Source: a virus. From it: 64,000 nt of DNA. A program made the translations under genes and the position numbers. Positions 9,346 to 17,195 of the stretch are shown here, piece by piece. Below the pieces are notes generated by a model that did not search any database, was not told where the DNA came from, and saw only the letters and a program-made list of their open reading frames with translations. Position 1 is the first letter of the stretch; each line of letters begins with the position of its first letter. The DNA lies in the IMG/VR virus record IMGVR_UViG_3300028920_000040, positions 1-64,000 of that record, one strand, 5' to 3'.

Positions 9346-10273
9346 AGGATGCATATTAATTCCAGATTTTAGTGTTTATTGTTTAAATCCCGGAACACTT
9401 TATTGTAGATATGGCGCATATATTCCACTATTTCAACTAATAGAAAAAAATTTGGGATTCAAAAGCATTGTATTAAAAGAAAATAATTTTGAAGAATTAT
9501 ATGATTATGATGTTATCATAACTTTTACATTTCCTTGTAGAGTTAGTTATTCTTTTGAAAAAAATATTTATAAACTTTCTAAGGATGTTAAGATTATTGG
9601 ATATTTTACGGATTTGTTTAATTCTTTGCGTAGAAGAAAATCAAGGTTTAATATTTTAATGGAAAGATGTGATAAAATAGTATATACATATGATGAAGCT
9701 TTTAAAAATAGGTGGCCACAATTTATTGAAAAGGCTGAGTGGGTGCCACAGTTTTTAAGTCTTTCAGATTATGTAAAAAACTTAAAAATAAATGAGAACC
9801 CGATAAATAAGTGTCTTGTATCGGGTCGTACTCGGAGGCGCCACTATCCATTAAGGTCTTTTGTTTCTAAACATTTACGTCAAAATGATAATATAGATTT
9901 TTTAAAACATCCTAAATATATTAAAAATGAAGCTTTGATTAAATATGATTACTTAAATTTTTTACACAAATATCGTTGTTGTTTGTCTAGTTGTTCTGCT
10001 TTTAAATGTGTTGTCCGAAAAAATTTTGAAATACCTTCCACTGGTTCTATTCTATTATCTGACACTTGTGAGGATATGAAGAAATTAGGATTCATTCCAT
10101 CTGTTAATTATGTAGATGTAAATAAAGAAAACTTTGAAAAAAAGGTTAGGGATATATTGAATCATCCAGAAGATTATGAACACATAAGAGAAAATGGAAG
10201 GAAATTTGTTTTGGAGAACCATACAGAGTATCATAGGTTTGAACAGTTAAAAAGGATAATTGAAGAATTATGA
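9335..10273 (+). CDS. CgeB-like glycosyltransferase (GT-B)
   Basis: About 312 residues. A longer frame begins with TTG at 9320, but the ATG at 9335 gives MKNKGCILIPDFSV and is the better start; neither has a strong ribosome site. The second half fits the spore-maturation CgeB/Glyco_trans_1_2 type: a block of the form FEIPSTGSILLSDT, then VDVNKENFEKKVRDILNHPE, then REN-GRKFVLENHT. In this family these residues form the nucleotide-sugar-binding lobe. It overlaps the upstream methyltransferase by 11 bases and the downstream radical SAM gene by 4. Donor and acceptor are unknown. Confidence 0.75.
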   Translation: MKNKGCILIPDFSVYCLNPGTLYCRYGAYIPLFQLIEKNLGFKSIVLKENNFEELYDYDVIITFTFPCRVSYSFEKNIYKLSKDVKIIGYFTDLFNSLRRRKSRFNILMERCDKIVYTYDEAFKNRWPQFIEKAEWVPQFLSLSDYVKNLKINENPINKCLVSGRTRRRHYPLRSFVSKHLRQNDNIDFLKHPKYIKNEALIKYDYLNFLHKYRCCLSSCSAFKCVVRKNFEIPSTGSILLSDTCEDMKKLGFIPSVNYVDVNKENFEKKVRDILNHPEDYEHIRENGRKFVLENHTEYHRFEQLKRIIEEL

Positions 10274-11400
10274 AAATTGATATGCGCCCACCACAATACC
10301 ATTACTTCAATCAGCTAATGGAACATGTGGAAAATAAAGATATTTTCTTTGGTGATAGATTTATCTATCCCAGACAATTTGAAATACATCTTCCAGGCGA
10401 CCATAGGAAGGCTTGTAATCTTCATTGTCCTCACTGTGCTGGTAAGTTGTTTGATAAATCTCTTGGAACTTGGGAAGTAGAGGGACTTGCTTTACTACAT
10501 AAACTTAAAGGCGCAATTCCTTTTCATATCTATGGTGGAGCTTATACAGAACCTTTGATGAACCCATACTATATGTCCTATCTTGCCACTACAAAATATT
10601 ATGGTAATCACTTTGGTATTCATACGAACGGAAGTCTCTTAACAACACTTGAAAAGAAAACTGGATTCTTAACAGAGTTGAATAGAATTTCCACTGACGA
10701 TATTGATTATCTGTCGGTGAGCATTGATGCTGGTTTACCAGAATCTTGGGCAAAGACCAAGGGTACGAAAGAGAATTATTTGTTCAATGATGAAATCATT
10801 AAGGGTCTTGAGTATGCAACAGATATTCGTAAGAGAGTTGGCAAACCGAGTCATGCAATACGGATGTGTTACCTTATATCACACCACAGCGATAATGATG
10901 AAAATTTCAAGGCTATTGTTGAACACGCAAAGAGAATAGGAGTAGACAGTCTCCGTTTTTCAATACCATTTGCTAACTATAATCAATCATTTGACAAGGT
11001 TAGAGAATATAAAAACAACAGAGAACTTCCTGACGATGAAAATTATTATAAAAGGCTACAACAATATCTTTCTAAAAGTAAAGATGAAAGACCATACATT
11101 TTCTATACAGGACCGGAGTTTACAGATATAGATGAGTTTAATTTTAGTCAATGCATTTATGGATATTATCAGATTACTTTTGGTGCTGACGGATATGTAT
11201 ATAAGTGTAGTACAACAGCAACACCGACTGGTAAACAATGCCGGTTGGGAAGAATTACTGCGGATATTGATGAGTTTAGAAAAATGATAGAGAAGAATTA
11301 TAATCCCAATTGGGATGCCCAGAAAAATTGTTTTAATTGTGGTCTTCGTTGTAATAGAATGGGTCTTGAAATTAACAAGGCATATCAGGATATGAAATAA
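10270..11400 (+). CDS. Radical SAM/SPASM-type protein
   Basis: 376 residues. C49-x3-C53-x2-C56 (ACNLHCPHCAG) is the classic radical SAM motif that binds a 4Fe-4S cluster and SAM. IYGGAYTEP and LSVSIDAG are typical radical SAM core strands. The C-terminus has a cysteine set (QCIYGYYQ, YKCSTT, KQCRLG, then NCFNCGLRC) consistent with a SPASM or twitch auxiliary cluster. Such proteins modify peptides or small carbohydrates. The ATGA overlap with the glycosyltransferase and the TAATG overlap with the oxidoreductase place it in the glycan operon. The reaction cannot be told from sequence. It could act on a sugar nucleotide or on a virion protein. Confidence 0.85.
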   Translation: MKIDMRPPQYHYFNQLMEHVENKDIFFGDRFIYPRQFEIHLPGDHRKACNLHCPHCAGKLFDKSLGTWEVEGLALLHKLKGAIPFHIYGGAYTEPLMNPYYMSYLATTKYYGNHFGIHTNGSLLTTLEKKTGFLTELNRISTDDIDYLSVSIDAGLPESWAKTKGTKENYLFNDEIIKGLEYATDIRKRVGKPSHAIRMCYLISHHSDNDENFKAIVEHAKRIGVDSLRFSIPFANYNQSFDKVREYKNNRELPDDENYYKRLQQYLSKSKDERPYIFYTGPEFTDIDEFNFSQCIYGYYQITFGADGYVYKCSTTATPTGKQCRLGRITADIDEFRKMIEKNYNPNWDAQKNCFNCGLRCNRMGLEINKAYQDMK

Positions 11401-12284
11401 TGTCATTAACTGATAAAAGAAATAAAGTCGCTTTGATAGGAAAAGGATATTGGGGAAGCAAGCTTTTGAAGTATATACCAAATCACTTCGATTTGGTTGC
11501 TGTGGCAGATTCTAAAACTGATTTGAAACAGATATGGAGTTCAGATATTGAGTCTGTTATCATAGCGACTCCAATACAGACTCACTATGAACTAACTAAG
11601 GAGGCTCTCCTTGCGGGTAAGAATGTCTATGTTGAGAAGCCTTTAGCGTTAAAGTATGAGCAAGGTATTGAAATTGTAAATATTGCAAGAGAGAAAGGAT
11701 TGAGGCTTGATGTTGAATACACTCAGATGTTCTCAAAAGGTCTTCAATATATACAATCAAAGGATATTGGAGAGATAGAGTTTATTGAAATGTCAACTAA
11801 ACATCTTGGAAGATTCGTGGATTATGATGTTTTTTGGTTGTTGGTATCTCACCACTTATCAGTTCTTCCAATGTTTTTCAGCCTTTTAGATTTGGACTTT
11901 AATTTCAAAAAGTATATGTTTCATAATGGTATTTGTACTACGGGTTCTATTGAATGTTTGAAGAAAGGAACTGACAAGATAAAAGCCAAATTGGACGTAA
12001 GTTTGAATTACTATAAGAAGGAATTTTGTATAAATGTTTATGGTACGAAAGGATTTGCTAAATATGATGCAACAAATCAAATTCCAGTTTCTATAACTTG
12101 GTATGAAAAAAAGCGTTCAGTATTACCAAACGAAATGATTATCGGCGTAGAAAATATAAGATTTGATGAAATGAATAATCTTGAATTATCTATTAAACAT
12201 TTCAAAGATTTGATAGAAGGTAGAGATGTTGACAATCTTGATATAGCTCTTGAAATTACCAGAATTCTTGAAAATGGAGGTTAA
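11400..12284 (+). CDS. Gfo/Idh/MocA-family NAD(P)-dependent sugar oxidoreductase
   Basis: 294 residues; the ATG shares a base with the previous stop. The N-terminal Rossmann fold shows VALIGKGYWGSK, with G14-x-G16-x-x-G19. IIATPIQTHYELTKEALLAGKNVYVEKPLA contains the EKP motif (79-81) that supplies the catalytic Lys of the family. It is slightly shorter than the usual 330-400 residues. Related enzymes oxidise C2, C3 or C4 hydroxyls of nucleotide sugars. Beside glycosyltransferases and a cupin, I infer a role in making an unusual activated sugar. Confidence 0.85.
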   Translation: MSLTDKRNKVALIGKGYWGSKLLKYIPNHFDLVAVADSKTDLKQIWSSDIESVIIATPIQTHYELTKEALLAGKNVYVEKPLALKYEQGIEIVNIAREKGLRLDVEYTQMFSKGLQYIQSKDIGEIEFIEMSTKHLGRFVDYDVFWLLVSHHLSVLPMFFSLLDLDFNFKKYMFHNGICTTGSIECLKKGTDKIKAKLDVSLNYYKKEFCINVYGTKGFAKYDATNQIPVSITWYEKKRSVLPNEMIIGVENIRFDEMNNLELSIKHFKDLIEGRDVDNLDIALEITRILENGG

Positions 12285-12286
12285 TT

Positions 12287-12649
12287 ATGATCAAACAATC
12301 AAAGGTCTGGGGCGAAACAGCTAAAATATTTTCACTTAATAATGTAGAGATACATAGAATTGAAATTGAACCCGGTGGATATTGTAGCGAACATTGCCAC
12401 GAATTTAAATATAATCAATTCTTTATAGAGAGTGGGGAGATAGAAGTTACAATATATAGAGACAACGGCATTGAAGAAACTACAGTTCTTAAACCTTATG
12501 ATCAAACAACAGTTCCACCAAAACTCGTTCATAAATTTAAAGCTAATCGAAAATCAATAGTTTACGAGATTTATTGGGTTGCAATGGAAGGAGAAGATAT
12601 TGTAAGGAGAACTGTTGGTGGAAAAATTACTAATAAGAAAATTAAATAA
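12287..12649 (+). CDS. Cupin-fold protein, mannose-6-phosphate isomerase type II-like
   Basis: 120 residues with GGAGG upstream. The first cupin motif is visible as PGGYCSEHCHEFKYNQFFIE: H36 and H38 with downstream polar residues and G50. The second motif is around VPPKLVHKF. These residues would bind a divalent metal. Small cupins of this type isomerise or epimerise sugars or act as accessory subunits in sugar-nucleotide pathways. The last gene of the glycan block, it follows the oxidoreductase directly, so the two may act in sequence. The exact reaction is unknown. Confidence 0.7.
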   Translation: MIKQSKVWGETAKIFSLNNVEIHRIEIEPGGYCSEHCHEFKYNQFFIESGEIEVTIYRDNGIEETTVLKPYDQTTVPPKLVHKFKANRKSIVYEIYWVAMEGEDIVRRTVGGKITNKKIK

Positions 12650-12663
12650 GATTGTGTGACTTT

Positions 12664-12671
12664 TATAAATA
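12664..12671 (+). promoter_or_regulatory. Late promoter TATAAATA
   Basis: Exact TATAAATA followed by CTTATG, 31 bases before the start at 12703, at the border between the glycan cluster and the head genes. It matches the T4 late promoter recognised by gp55 with gp33/gp45. Confidence 0.65.
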
Positions 12672-12702
12672 CTTATGATAAACATTTTTATAGGAGATTT
12701 TT

Positions 12703-13131
12703 ATGAAAGATGTTAAGGATATTCTTTACGAAACTATCTCTAAAATAAGTGAGAAAAACGATAGTTTGAAGGAAGAAAACGAAAAACTTAAAAAACAATT
12801 ATTGACATTAAAAGAACAGTCTGAAGATGAAAAATCAGATACAGAGCCAACAGAAAATGAAATTATTCAGGCGATTAAAGATTTTCTTATTAAGACTGAA
12901 GAACCAACGGACGAACAAATTCATGGTCTTGCTGAAGAAATTGGTATTGAGCATGAAAAATTAGAAGAAGCAGTTTATAAGATGCTTCGTGATTATATTG
13001 TTGCTGAATCAGAAGAAGAAACCGATCGGGCACCAGTTGATGTACCCGCCTCTGCTGAAACACCAGATACAAATACAGACCTTGATGTTCCAGCAACTAT
13101 TCCTGAACCCAATGCTACTCCAGAGGCATAA
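12703..13131 (+). CDS. Hypothetical acidic coiled-coil protein
   Basis: 142 residues, not recognised. Residues about 10-45 are a heptad-like coiled coil (ISEKNDSLKEENEKLKKQ). The middle (about 50-105) is helical and acidic. The tail is Pro/Thr/Ala-rich and probably disordered (VPASAETPDTN). It has a ribosome site (AGGAG) and a late promoter just upstream, and it starts a block leading directly into the portal gene. This suggests a head-assembly or internal-head role, which is inference from position only. Confidence 0.55.
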   Translation: MKDVKDILYETISKISEKNDSLKEENEKLKKQLLTLKEQSEDEKSDTEPTENEIIQAIKDFLIKTEEPTDEQIHGLAEEIGIEHEKLEEAVYKMLRDYIVAESEEETDRAPVDVPASAETPDTNTDLDVPATIPEPNATPEA

Positions 13132-13133
13132 TA

Positions 13134-13529
13134 ATGATTAAATTTTCTCAATACTATCTTGTAGAAGGAATAGAAGACCTTATTAAAGAAAATGAGGAAA
13201 AAGAAAGTTTGAATAGAGAATTCATTTTAAAGATGATGAACTATTTAGACGGTCTCTTTCCTTCTTATGGTAAATTTGATGGTAGTATTAACAACGAACT
13301 TCAAAAGTATATGAGATCAGGAGAAAACGGTAAAGACATCAGGAGGATCAAAAAAAGAATACATGATATTTTACAAAAGGCAAAAAATAAAATGTTGGGA
13401 AGTATTCAGGCAAAAGTGGAGAAAATCCAAGTGGTACCGAAGGTTAAGAAAAAAGCGTTCGAGCCAGTAGAACCAGTAGAAACAGAGATTGAACAAGAAG
13501 AGGAACTAGATGGCGACGCAACAACATAG
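13134..13529 (+). CDS. Hypothetical protein with possible capsid-targeting N-terminus
   Basis: 131 residues, not recognised. It begins MIKFSQYYLVEGIEDL. LVE (9-11) followed by Gly matches the L/I-x-E cleavage rule of T4-type prohead protease, and the short aromatic leader resembles the capsid-targeting peptides of T4 internal proteins. The rest is helical and charged, with a basic segment (KKRIHDILQKAKNKM) and an acidic tail. It overlaps the next gene by 20 bases. A packaged internal head protein is possible but unproven. Confidence 0.5.
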   Translation: MIKFSQYYLVEGIEDLIKENEEKESLNREFILKMMNYLDGLFPSYGKFDGSINNELQKYMRSGENGKDIRRIKKRIHDILQKAKNKMLGSIQAKVEKIQVVPKVKKKAFEPVEPVETEIEQEEELDGDATT

Positions 13530-13935
13530 AGAAAATATAGATACTATATTAACATATATATTAATTAAGAAGCTTGTTACGCCGATTGTAAGAACAGACG
13601 CATATAAACTCGGACTTGTAAATAATGCAGGTAAAGTACTTCATGAACCGAGTGATCCTAAAGAAAGAGGAGCATTAACTTTACTAGATAAAGTAGTATT
13701 TAAATTGAAAAGGTTATTAGGAGCCAAGTTAACTAATTTGAGTAATTTTTTATATCTACAAACTATATCATCCAATTTTTATAATAAACTAATGGTTAAG
13801 GGCGATATAAGACAAAGAGCAGAGATTAAAAGAATTGTGAAAGACGTTAAAGGAATTAAAGAAAAATATGATAAGTCTATGGACGAAATTATTTGTGCTT
13901 TAATAACAGAAGAGTTACAACAAGGAGAGGAATAA
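13510..13935 (+). CDS. Hypothetical protein upstream of portal
   Basis: 141 residues, not recognised. The start at 13510 lies inside the end of the previous gene and is preceded by GAAGAGGAA. It is mainly helical, basic in the middle and ends in acidic residues (LITEELQQGEE). Its stop is followed at once by the next ATG (TAAATGG), so it is co-translated with the block leading to the portal. Confidence 0.5.
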   Translation: MATQQHRENIDTILTYILIKKLVTPIVRTDAYKLGLVNNAGKVLHEPSDPKERGALTLLDKVVFKLKRLLGAKLTNLSNFLYLQTISSNFYNKLMVKGDIRQRAEIKRIVKDVKGIKEKYDKSMDEIICALITEELQQGEE

Positions 13936-14307
13936 ATGGCAACCCCAGCAGAATTAGATTCTCAGCTTGCACAAAAGAAAGCTGACATGGAAAAAAGAAT
14001 AGCCGCTCTTAAAAAACAAATTGCCGATCTTGAAACAAATTTTGTTAACGAAAAAGAAAGAGTTATGGCACAAAAAGAAAGAATGACAAAAGAATCTGTT
14101 GAAGAAGTAGACGAAGAAACTCAGGCATCTACTACTACAGGAGACATTGCTACATTTGCTCCTAAGATGGGTGGTGGAATGGGTATGACCACCAGATACG
14201 GCGATTTTAAAGAAAAAGGTAAGAAGAAAAAGAAGAAGAAAGAAAAGTCTTCACAAAAGATTGTAACCTATATTGATAGTATATTAAAAGGATTGAAAGG
14301 AGACTAA
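13936..14307 (+). CDS. Hypothetical coiled-coil protein upstream of portal
   Basis: 123 residues, not recognised. Residues about 5-55 are a strong coiled coil (LAQKKADMEKRIAALKKQ). A Gly/Met-rich stretch follows (MGGGMGMTTRYGDF), then a Lys cluster (KEKGKKKKKKKEKSS) and a short C-terminal helix. The upstream ribosome site is GGAGAGG. The mixture resembles small prohead core proteins, but no family can be named. Confidence 0.5.
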   Translation: MATPAELDSQLAQKKADMEKRIAALKKQIADLETNFVNEKERVMAQKERMTKESVEEVDEETQASTTTGDIATFAPKMGGGMGMTTRYGDFKEKGKKKKKKKEKSSQKIVTYIDSILKGLKGD

Positions 14308-14308
14308 G

Positions 14309-16180
14309 ATGAATATTGCAAGTCTTTTTGGATTTAACAAATTTGCAAAGTTTTTTGTTGGTGCTAGAAAAGAAGAAGAGCACCAAGAAAAAGAGGAAAT
14401 GGATAATAGCGTAGGTATTTCTCAGGAAGAAATAGATGCCGCGCGAACTATGTCAACTGCTAACTCTAATAGTTATCAGTACACTGGTGGGTTGACATAT
14501 ATAGGTATCCAGTTCGAACAATACTTTTCCAATAAGGCCGCGAGAATTGTTAAATATCGTGAAATGTCTTTCTTCCCTGAAATTGCAGATTCGATTTATG
14601 CTATTTGTGATGAAGCTATAGTAGATAATCCTGTTGATGGTGATATTGTTAAACTTGATATTAATGTTGAAATGCCAGAACATATTGAAGAAGAAGTAAG
14701 AAAGATTTGGGAATATCTATCTAATGATGTTTTTTCTTTTAATGAAAGAGCATGGGATTTATTTAAGAAATGGCTTGTCGAAGCAGAGTTATATGTAGAA
14801 TTAATTCTTAATGACGAAGGTGATAATATTATAGGTATTAAGATTCTTCCTGCATATACAATGATGCCTATCTATGAAGAAAATAAGATTAGAGGATATG
14901 TACAATCGAAGACTCCTGCCGCTGCAAATACACCTACAAGAGAAGCAGGCGAACAGCAACAACATAATACTGTATTTGATAAAGATCAAGTTTCATATAT
15001 TAATTATGGTTTGTATGGTCATAACTTTTATGATGTAAGAGGATTTCTTGAGTCGAGTATTAGAACATATAATCAACTTAGAAATCTTGAAGACTCATTA
15101 GTTATTTACAGACTTGTACGTGCTCCTGAAAGAAAGATTTGGAATATTGCTGTTGGTAGAATGCCTAAGGGTAAAGCAGAAGAATATATTAGAGGAATGA
15201 TTCAGAGATATAAAAAGAGAATTGTTTATGATAGTGAAACTGGAGCTATGAACTCTGCACAAAATATTCAAGCTCTTACTGAAGACTTTTGGTTTGCAAA
15301 AAATGATCGTGGTGAAGGAACATCGGTTGAAACTATCGGTGGAACTATGAATCTTGGTGAGATTGAAGATGTTAATTATTTTCTCAAGAAATTATATAAA
15401 GGATTAAAACTTCCGAAGTCAAGATGGGAAGACCCTGCATCTAGTATGTATTCGGCTGGCAAGTCTGGAGAAATACAAAGAGAAGAAATTAAATTTGCAA
15501 GGTTTGTTGAAAGACTTCAGAGAAGATTTAAATATGTTATTCTTGAACCTTTCTTAACTCTTCTTAGATTAAGAGGAATTGATGAAAGATATATTGGCGA
15601 TGGAATATATAATCTTAGTTTTAATAAAGCCAATTTGTTCAAGGAATATAAAGAGCTTGAACTTAACGAAGCTAAGTTTGGTCTTCTTGGTTCAATAGAC
15701 AGTTATGTTTACAAACCAGGCGAAAACGATTCTGGATTCTTTTCAAGAGAATTTGTTATGAGAAAATATTTTCAACTTAGTGATGAAGAGTGGAACGAAA
15801 ATATTGAGATGGTTAATGCCGAAAGAGCCCAAGCACAATCTGAAGGAGAAACTGGTGGTGAAGGCGAAGCAGGCGGCGGATTTGGAGAAGAAGAGTTTGG
15901 AGGATTCGGTGGTGGAGAAATTGGCGGCGGCGGAGAATTTGGCGGCGGTGGTGGTACGGAACCAACTCCTGAAACTCCCGAAGCTCCCCCAGCAGAAACC
16001 CCAGCCGAAACGGCTCCGGAGACTGCTCCTGAATCTGTACAGTATAAAAAAGGATATCTCAAGAAAAAGGATACAAATAAAAAGAATAGAGGAGACGGTC
16101 TTGTAAGTTCTTGGAAGCAAGAAGATAAGACTATTAGAGAAAAATATAATCATGGAGATAGAATAATTTCTAAAAAATAG
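14309..16180 (+). CDS. gp20: Portal vertex protein (T4 gp20-like)
   Basis: 623 residues. Segments typical of T4-like portals include the FEQYFSNKAARIVKYREMS region, YAICDEAIVD, YRLVRAPERKIWNI and KLYKGLKLPKSRWED. The portal dodecamer occupies one vertex, starts prohead assembly and is the DNA channel for the terminase. Its place before core, protease, scaffold and capsid genes matches T4 order. It is longer than T4 gp20 (524) because of a C-terminal tail from about residue 510 that is rich in Gly/Glu (EFGGGGG) then Pro/Ala/Glu and ends in a Lys/Arg-rich patch. That tail is probably disordered. GGAG precedes the start. Confidence 0.92.
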   Translation: MNIASLFGFNKFAKFFVGARKEEEHQEKEEMDNSVGISQEEIDAARTMSTANSNSYQYTGGLTYIGIQFEQYFSNKAARIVKYREMSFFPEIADSIYAICDEAIVDNPVDGDIVKLDINVEMPEHIEEEVRKIWEYLSNDVFSFNERAWDLFKKWLVEAELYVELILNDEGDNIIGIKILPAYTMMPIYEENKIRGYVQSKTPAAANTPTREAGEQQQHNTVFDKDQVSYINYGLYGHNFYDVRGFLESSIRTYNQLRNLEDSLVIYRLVRAPERKIWNIAVGRMPKGKAEEYIRGMIQRYKKRIVYDSETGAMNSAQNIQALTEDFWFAKNDRGEGTSVETIGGTMNLGEIEDVNYFLKKLYKGLKLPKSRWEDPASSMYSAGKSGEIQREEIKFARFVERLQRRFKYVILEPFLTLLRLRGIDERYIGDGIYNLSFNKANLFKEYKELELNEAKFGLLGSIDSYVYKPGENDSGFFSREFVMRKYFQLSDEEWNENIEMVNAERAQAQSEGETGGEGEAGGGFGEEEFGGFGGGEIGGGGEFGGGGGTEPTPETPEAPPAETPAETAPETAPESVQYKKGYLKKKDTNKKNRGDGLVSSWKQEDKTIREKYNHGDRIISKK

Positions 16181-16198
16181 AAAAACTTGTATTTAATA

Positions 16199-16206
16199 TA
16201 TAAATA
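16199..16206 (+). promoter_or_regulatory. Late promoter TATAAATA
   Basis: Exact TATAAATAC in the 59-base gap between portal and prohead core genes, 33 bases before the start at 16240. Confidence 0.7.
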
Positions 16207-16239
16207 CTGTTAGGAATGAATTAGACTTAAGGAGGTTTT

Positions 16240-16428
16240 ATGAAGTCTGTTATTAAAAGTGTTCTTGATGGAGATTGGAAGTCTCTGCAAGATCGTTATG
16301 AAAAAGTCGCCGCAGATAAGGTTATGGAAAGAATCAATGATAAAAAGATTGATGTTCTTGCAACCTTAAATAATGTCGAGCGTGAAAAGATGCAAGACAT
16401 GGTTTCTGTATCAGACGAAGAAAAATAA
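16240..16428 (+). CDS. Small prohead core protein (gp67-like)
   Basis: 62 residues with AGGAGG upstream. It starts MKSVIKSVLDGDWKSLQ and continues with a helix ending KVMERINDKKIDVLA. The order IKS...D..., then a short amphipathic helix and a charged end, is like T4 gp67 (PIP), which lies at the same place between portal and protease. In T4 this protein is part of the scaffold core and is degraded by gp21. The long acidic tail of T4 gp67 is absent. Assignment rests mainly on position and weak similarity. Confidence 0.6.
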   Translation: MKSVIKSVLDGDWKSLQDRYEKVAADKVMERINDKKIDVLATLNNVEREKMQDMVSVSDEEK

Positions 16429-16455
16429 TACCTTCGTGAATAGAGGAGGAAATAA

Positions 16456-17124
16456 ATGAAACTCATTAAGGAATATATTAATCCCGGTGAGCTGGAATTG
16501 ATTAAGGAAGAAACAGGCGAAGGTAATAAGAAAGAATGTATTTATAGAATTAAAGGCCCCTTTCTTGCTGCTGAAGTTGAAAACAAAAATGGCCGTATCT
16601 ATCCTCAAGGTATAATCGAAAGAGAAATCCAGAAATTCAATGACGAGAAGATTAAAACAGGTAGAAGTATGGGCGAGCTGGATCATCCAGATAACCCACA
16701 AATTAATTTAGAAAGAGTCTCTCACATTGTTGAATCTCTGGAAATGGTTAAGAATGAAGGTGTCGGTTGTGCCAGATTGATAAATACTCCAATGGGTCGA
16801 ATTGCACAAACACTAGTAAAAGAAGGAGTCATGCTTGGAATGTCAACAAGAGGAGTAGGTTCTCTTGATGGTAAAAGTGTTCAAGAAGATTACTCTCTTA
16901 TTGCTATTGATACAGTTGCTGATCCAAGTTATCAAAATGCTTTCGTTGAGGGAGTATTAGAGAATAGAGAATTCATTATTGGTGAAGATGGAGAAATTAT
17001 TGAAGTTGCTCTTAATAAATTTAAGAAATCTATGGATGAGCATTATAGTGATAAAGAATTATCATCAAAGGCTTTATCTCAGCTTCTTGAATTTGTTGGA
17101 AATATAAAAAGTAAAAATTTGTAA
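16456..17124 (+). CDS. gp21: Prohead maturation protease (T4 gp21-like)
   Basis: 222 residues, strong GAGGAGG site. The family motifs are clear: NGRIYP, then MGELDHPDNP with catalytic His77, then GVMLGMSTRGVGSL with the nucleophile Ser130; Asp152 or Asp156 may complete the site. The fold is shared with herpesvirus assemblins. The enzyme cleaves core, capsid and internal proteins after L/I-x-E and frees space for DNA. It sits exactly between core and scaffold genes as in T4. Confidence 0.93.
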   Translation: MKLIKEYINPGELELIKEETGEGNKKECIYRIKGPFLAAEVENKNGRIYPQGIIEREIQKFNDEKIKTGRSMGELDHPDNPQINLERVSHIVESLEMVKNEGVGCARLINTPMGRIAQTLVKEGVMLGMSTRGVGSLDGKSVQEDYSLIAIDTVADPSYQNAFVEGVLENREFIIGEDGEIIEVALNKFKKSMDEHYSDKELSSKALSQLLEFVGNIKSKNL

Positions 17125-17137
17125 AAAAACTTTAAAA

Positions 17138-17158
17138 TTTATAAGCCAAACTTATAAA
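17138..17158 (+). repeat. Inverted repeat overlapping a late promoter
   Basis: TTTATAAG, five-base loop CCAAA, then CTTATAAA: a perfect 8-bp stem. The right arm contains most of the TATAAATA at 17153. The mirrored left arm reads TATAAATT on the minus strand, a 7-of-8 match to the same promoter. Confidence 0.75.
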
Positions 17159-17160
17159 TA
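17153..17160 (+). promoter_or_regulatory. Late promoter TATAAATA
   Basis: Exact TATAAATAC, 35 bases before the scaffold start at 17196, inside an inverted repeat. It would drive scaffold and major capsid expression. Confidence 0.7.
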
Positions 17161-17195
17161 CTTTATGATCAATACATTAGATAGGAGGACATCGT

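Noticed and set aside
15743-16153. Minus-strand frames opposite the portal tail (Pro/Ser-rich and Phe-rich).
   Set aside because: Mirror of the Gly/Glu/Pro-rich portal tail; no ribosome site.
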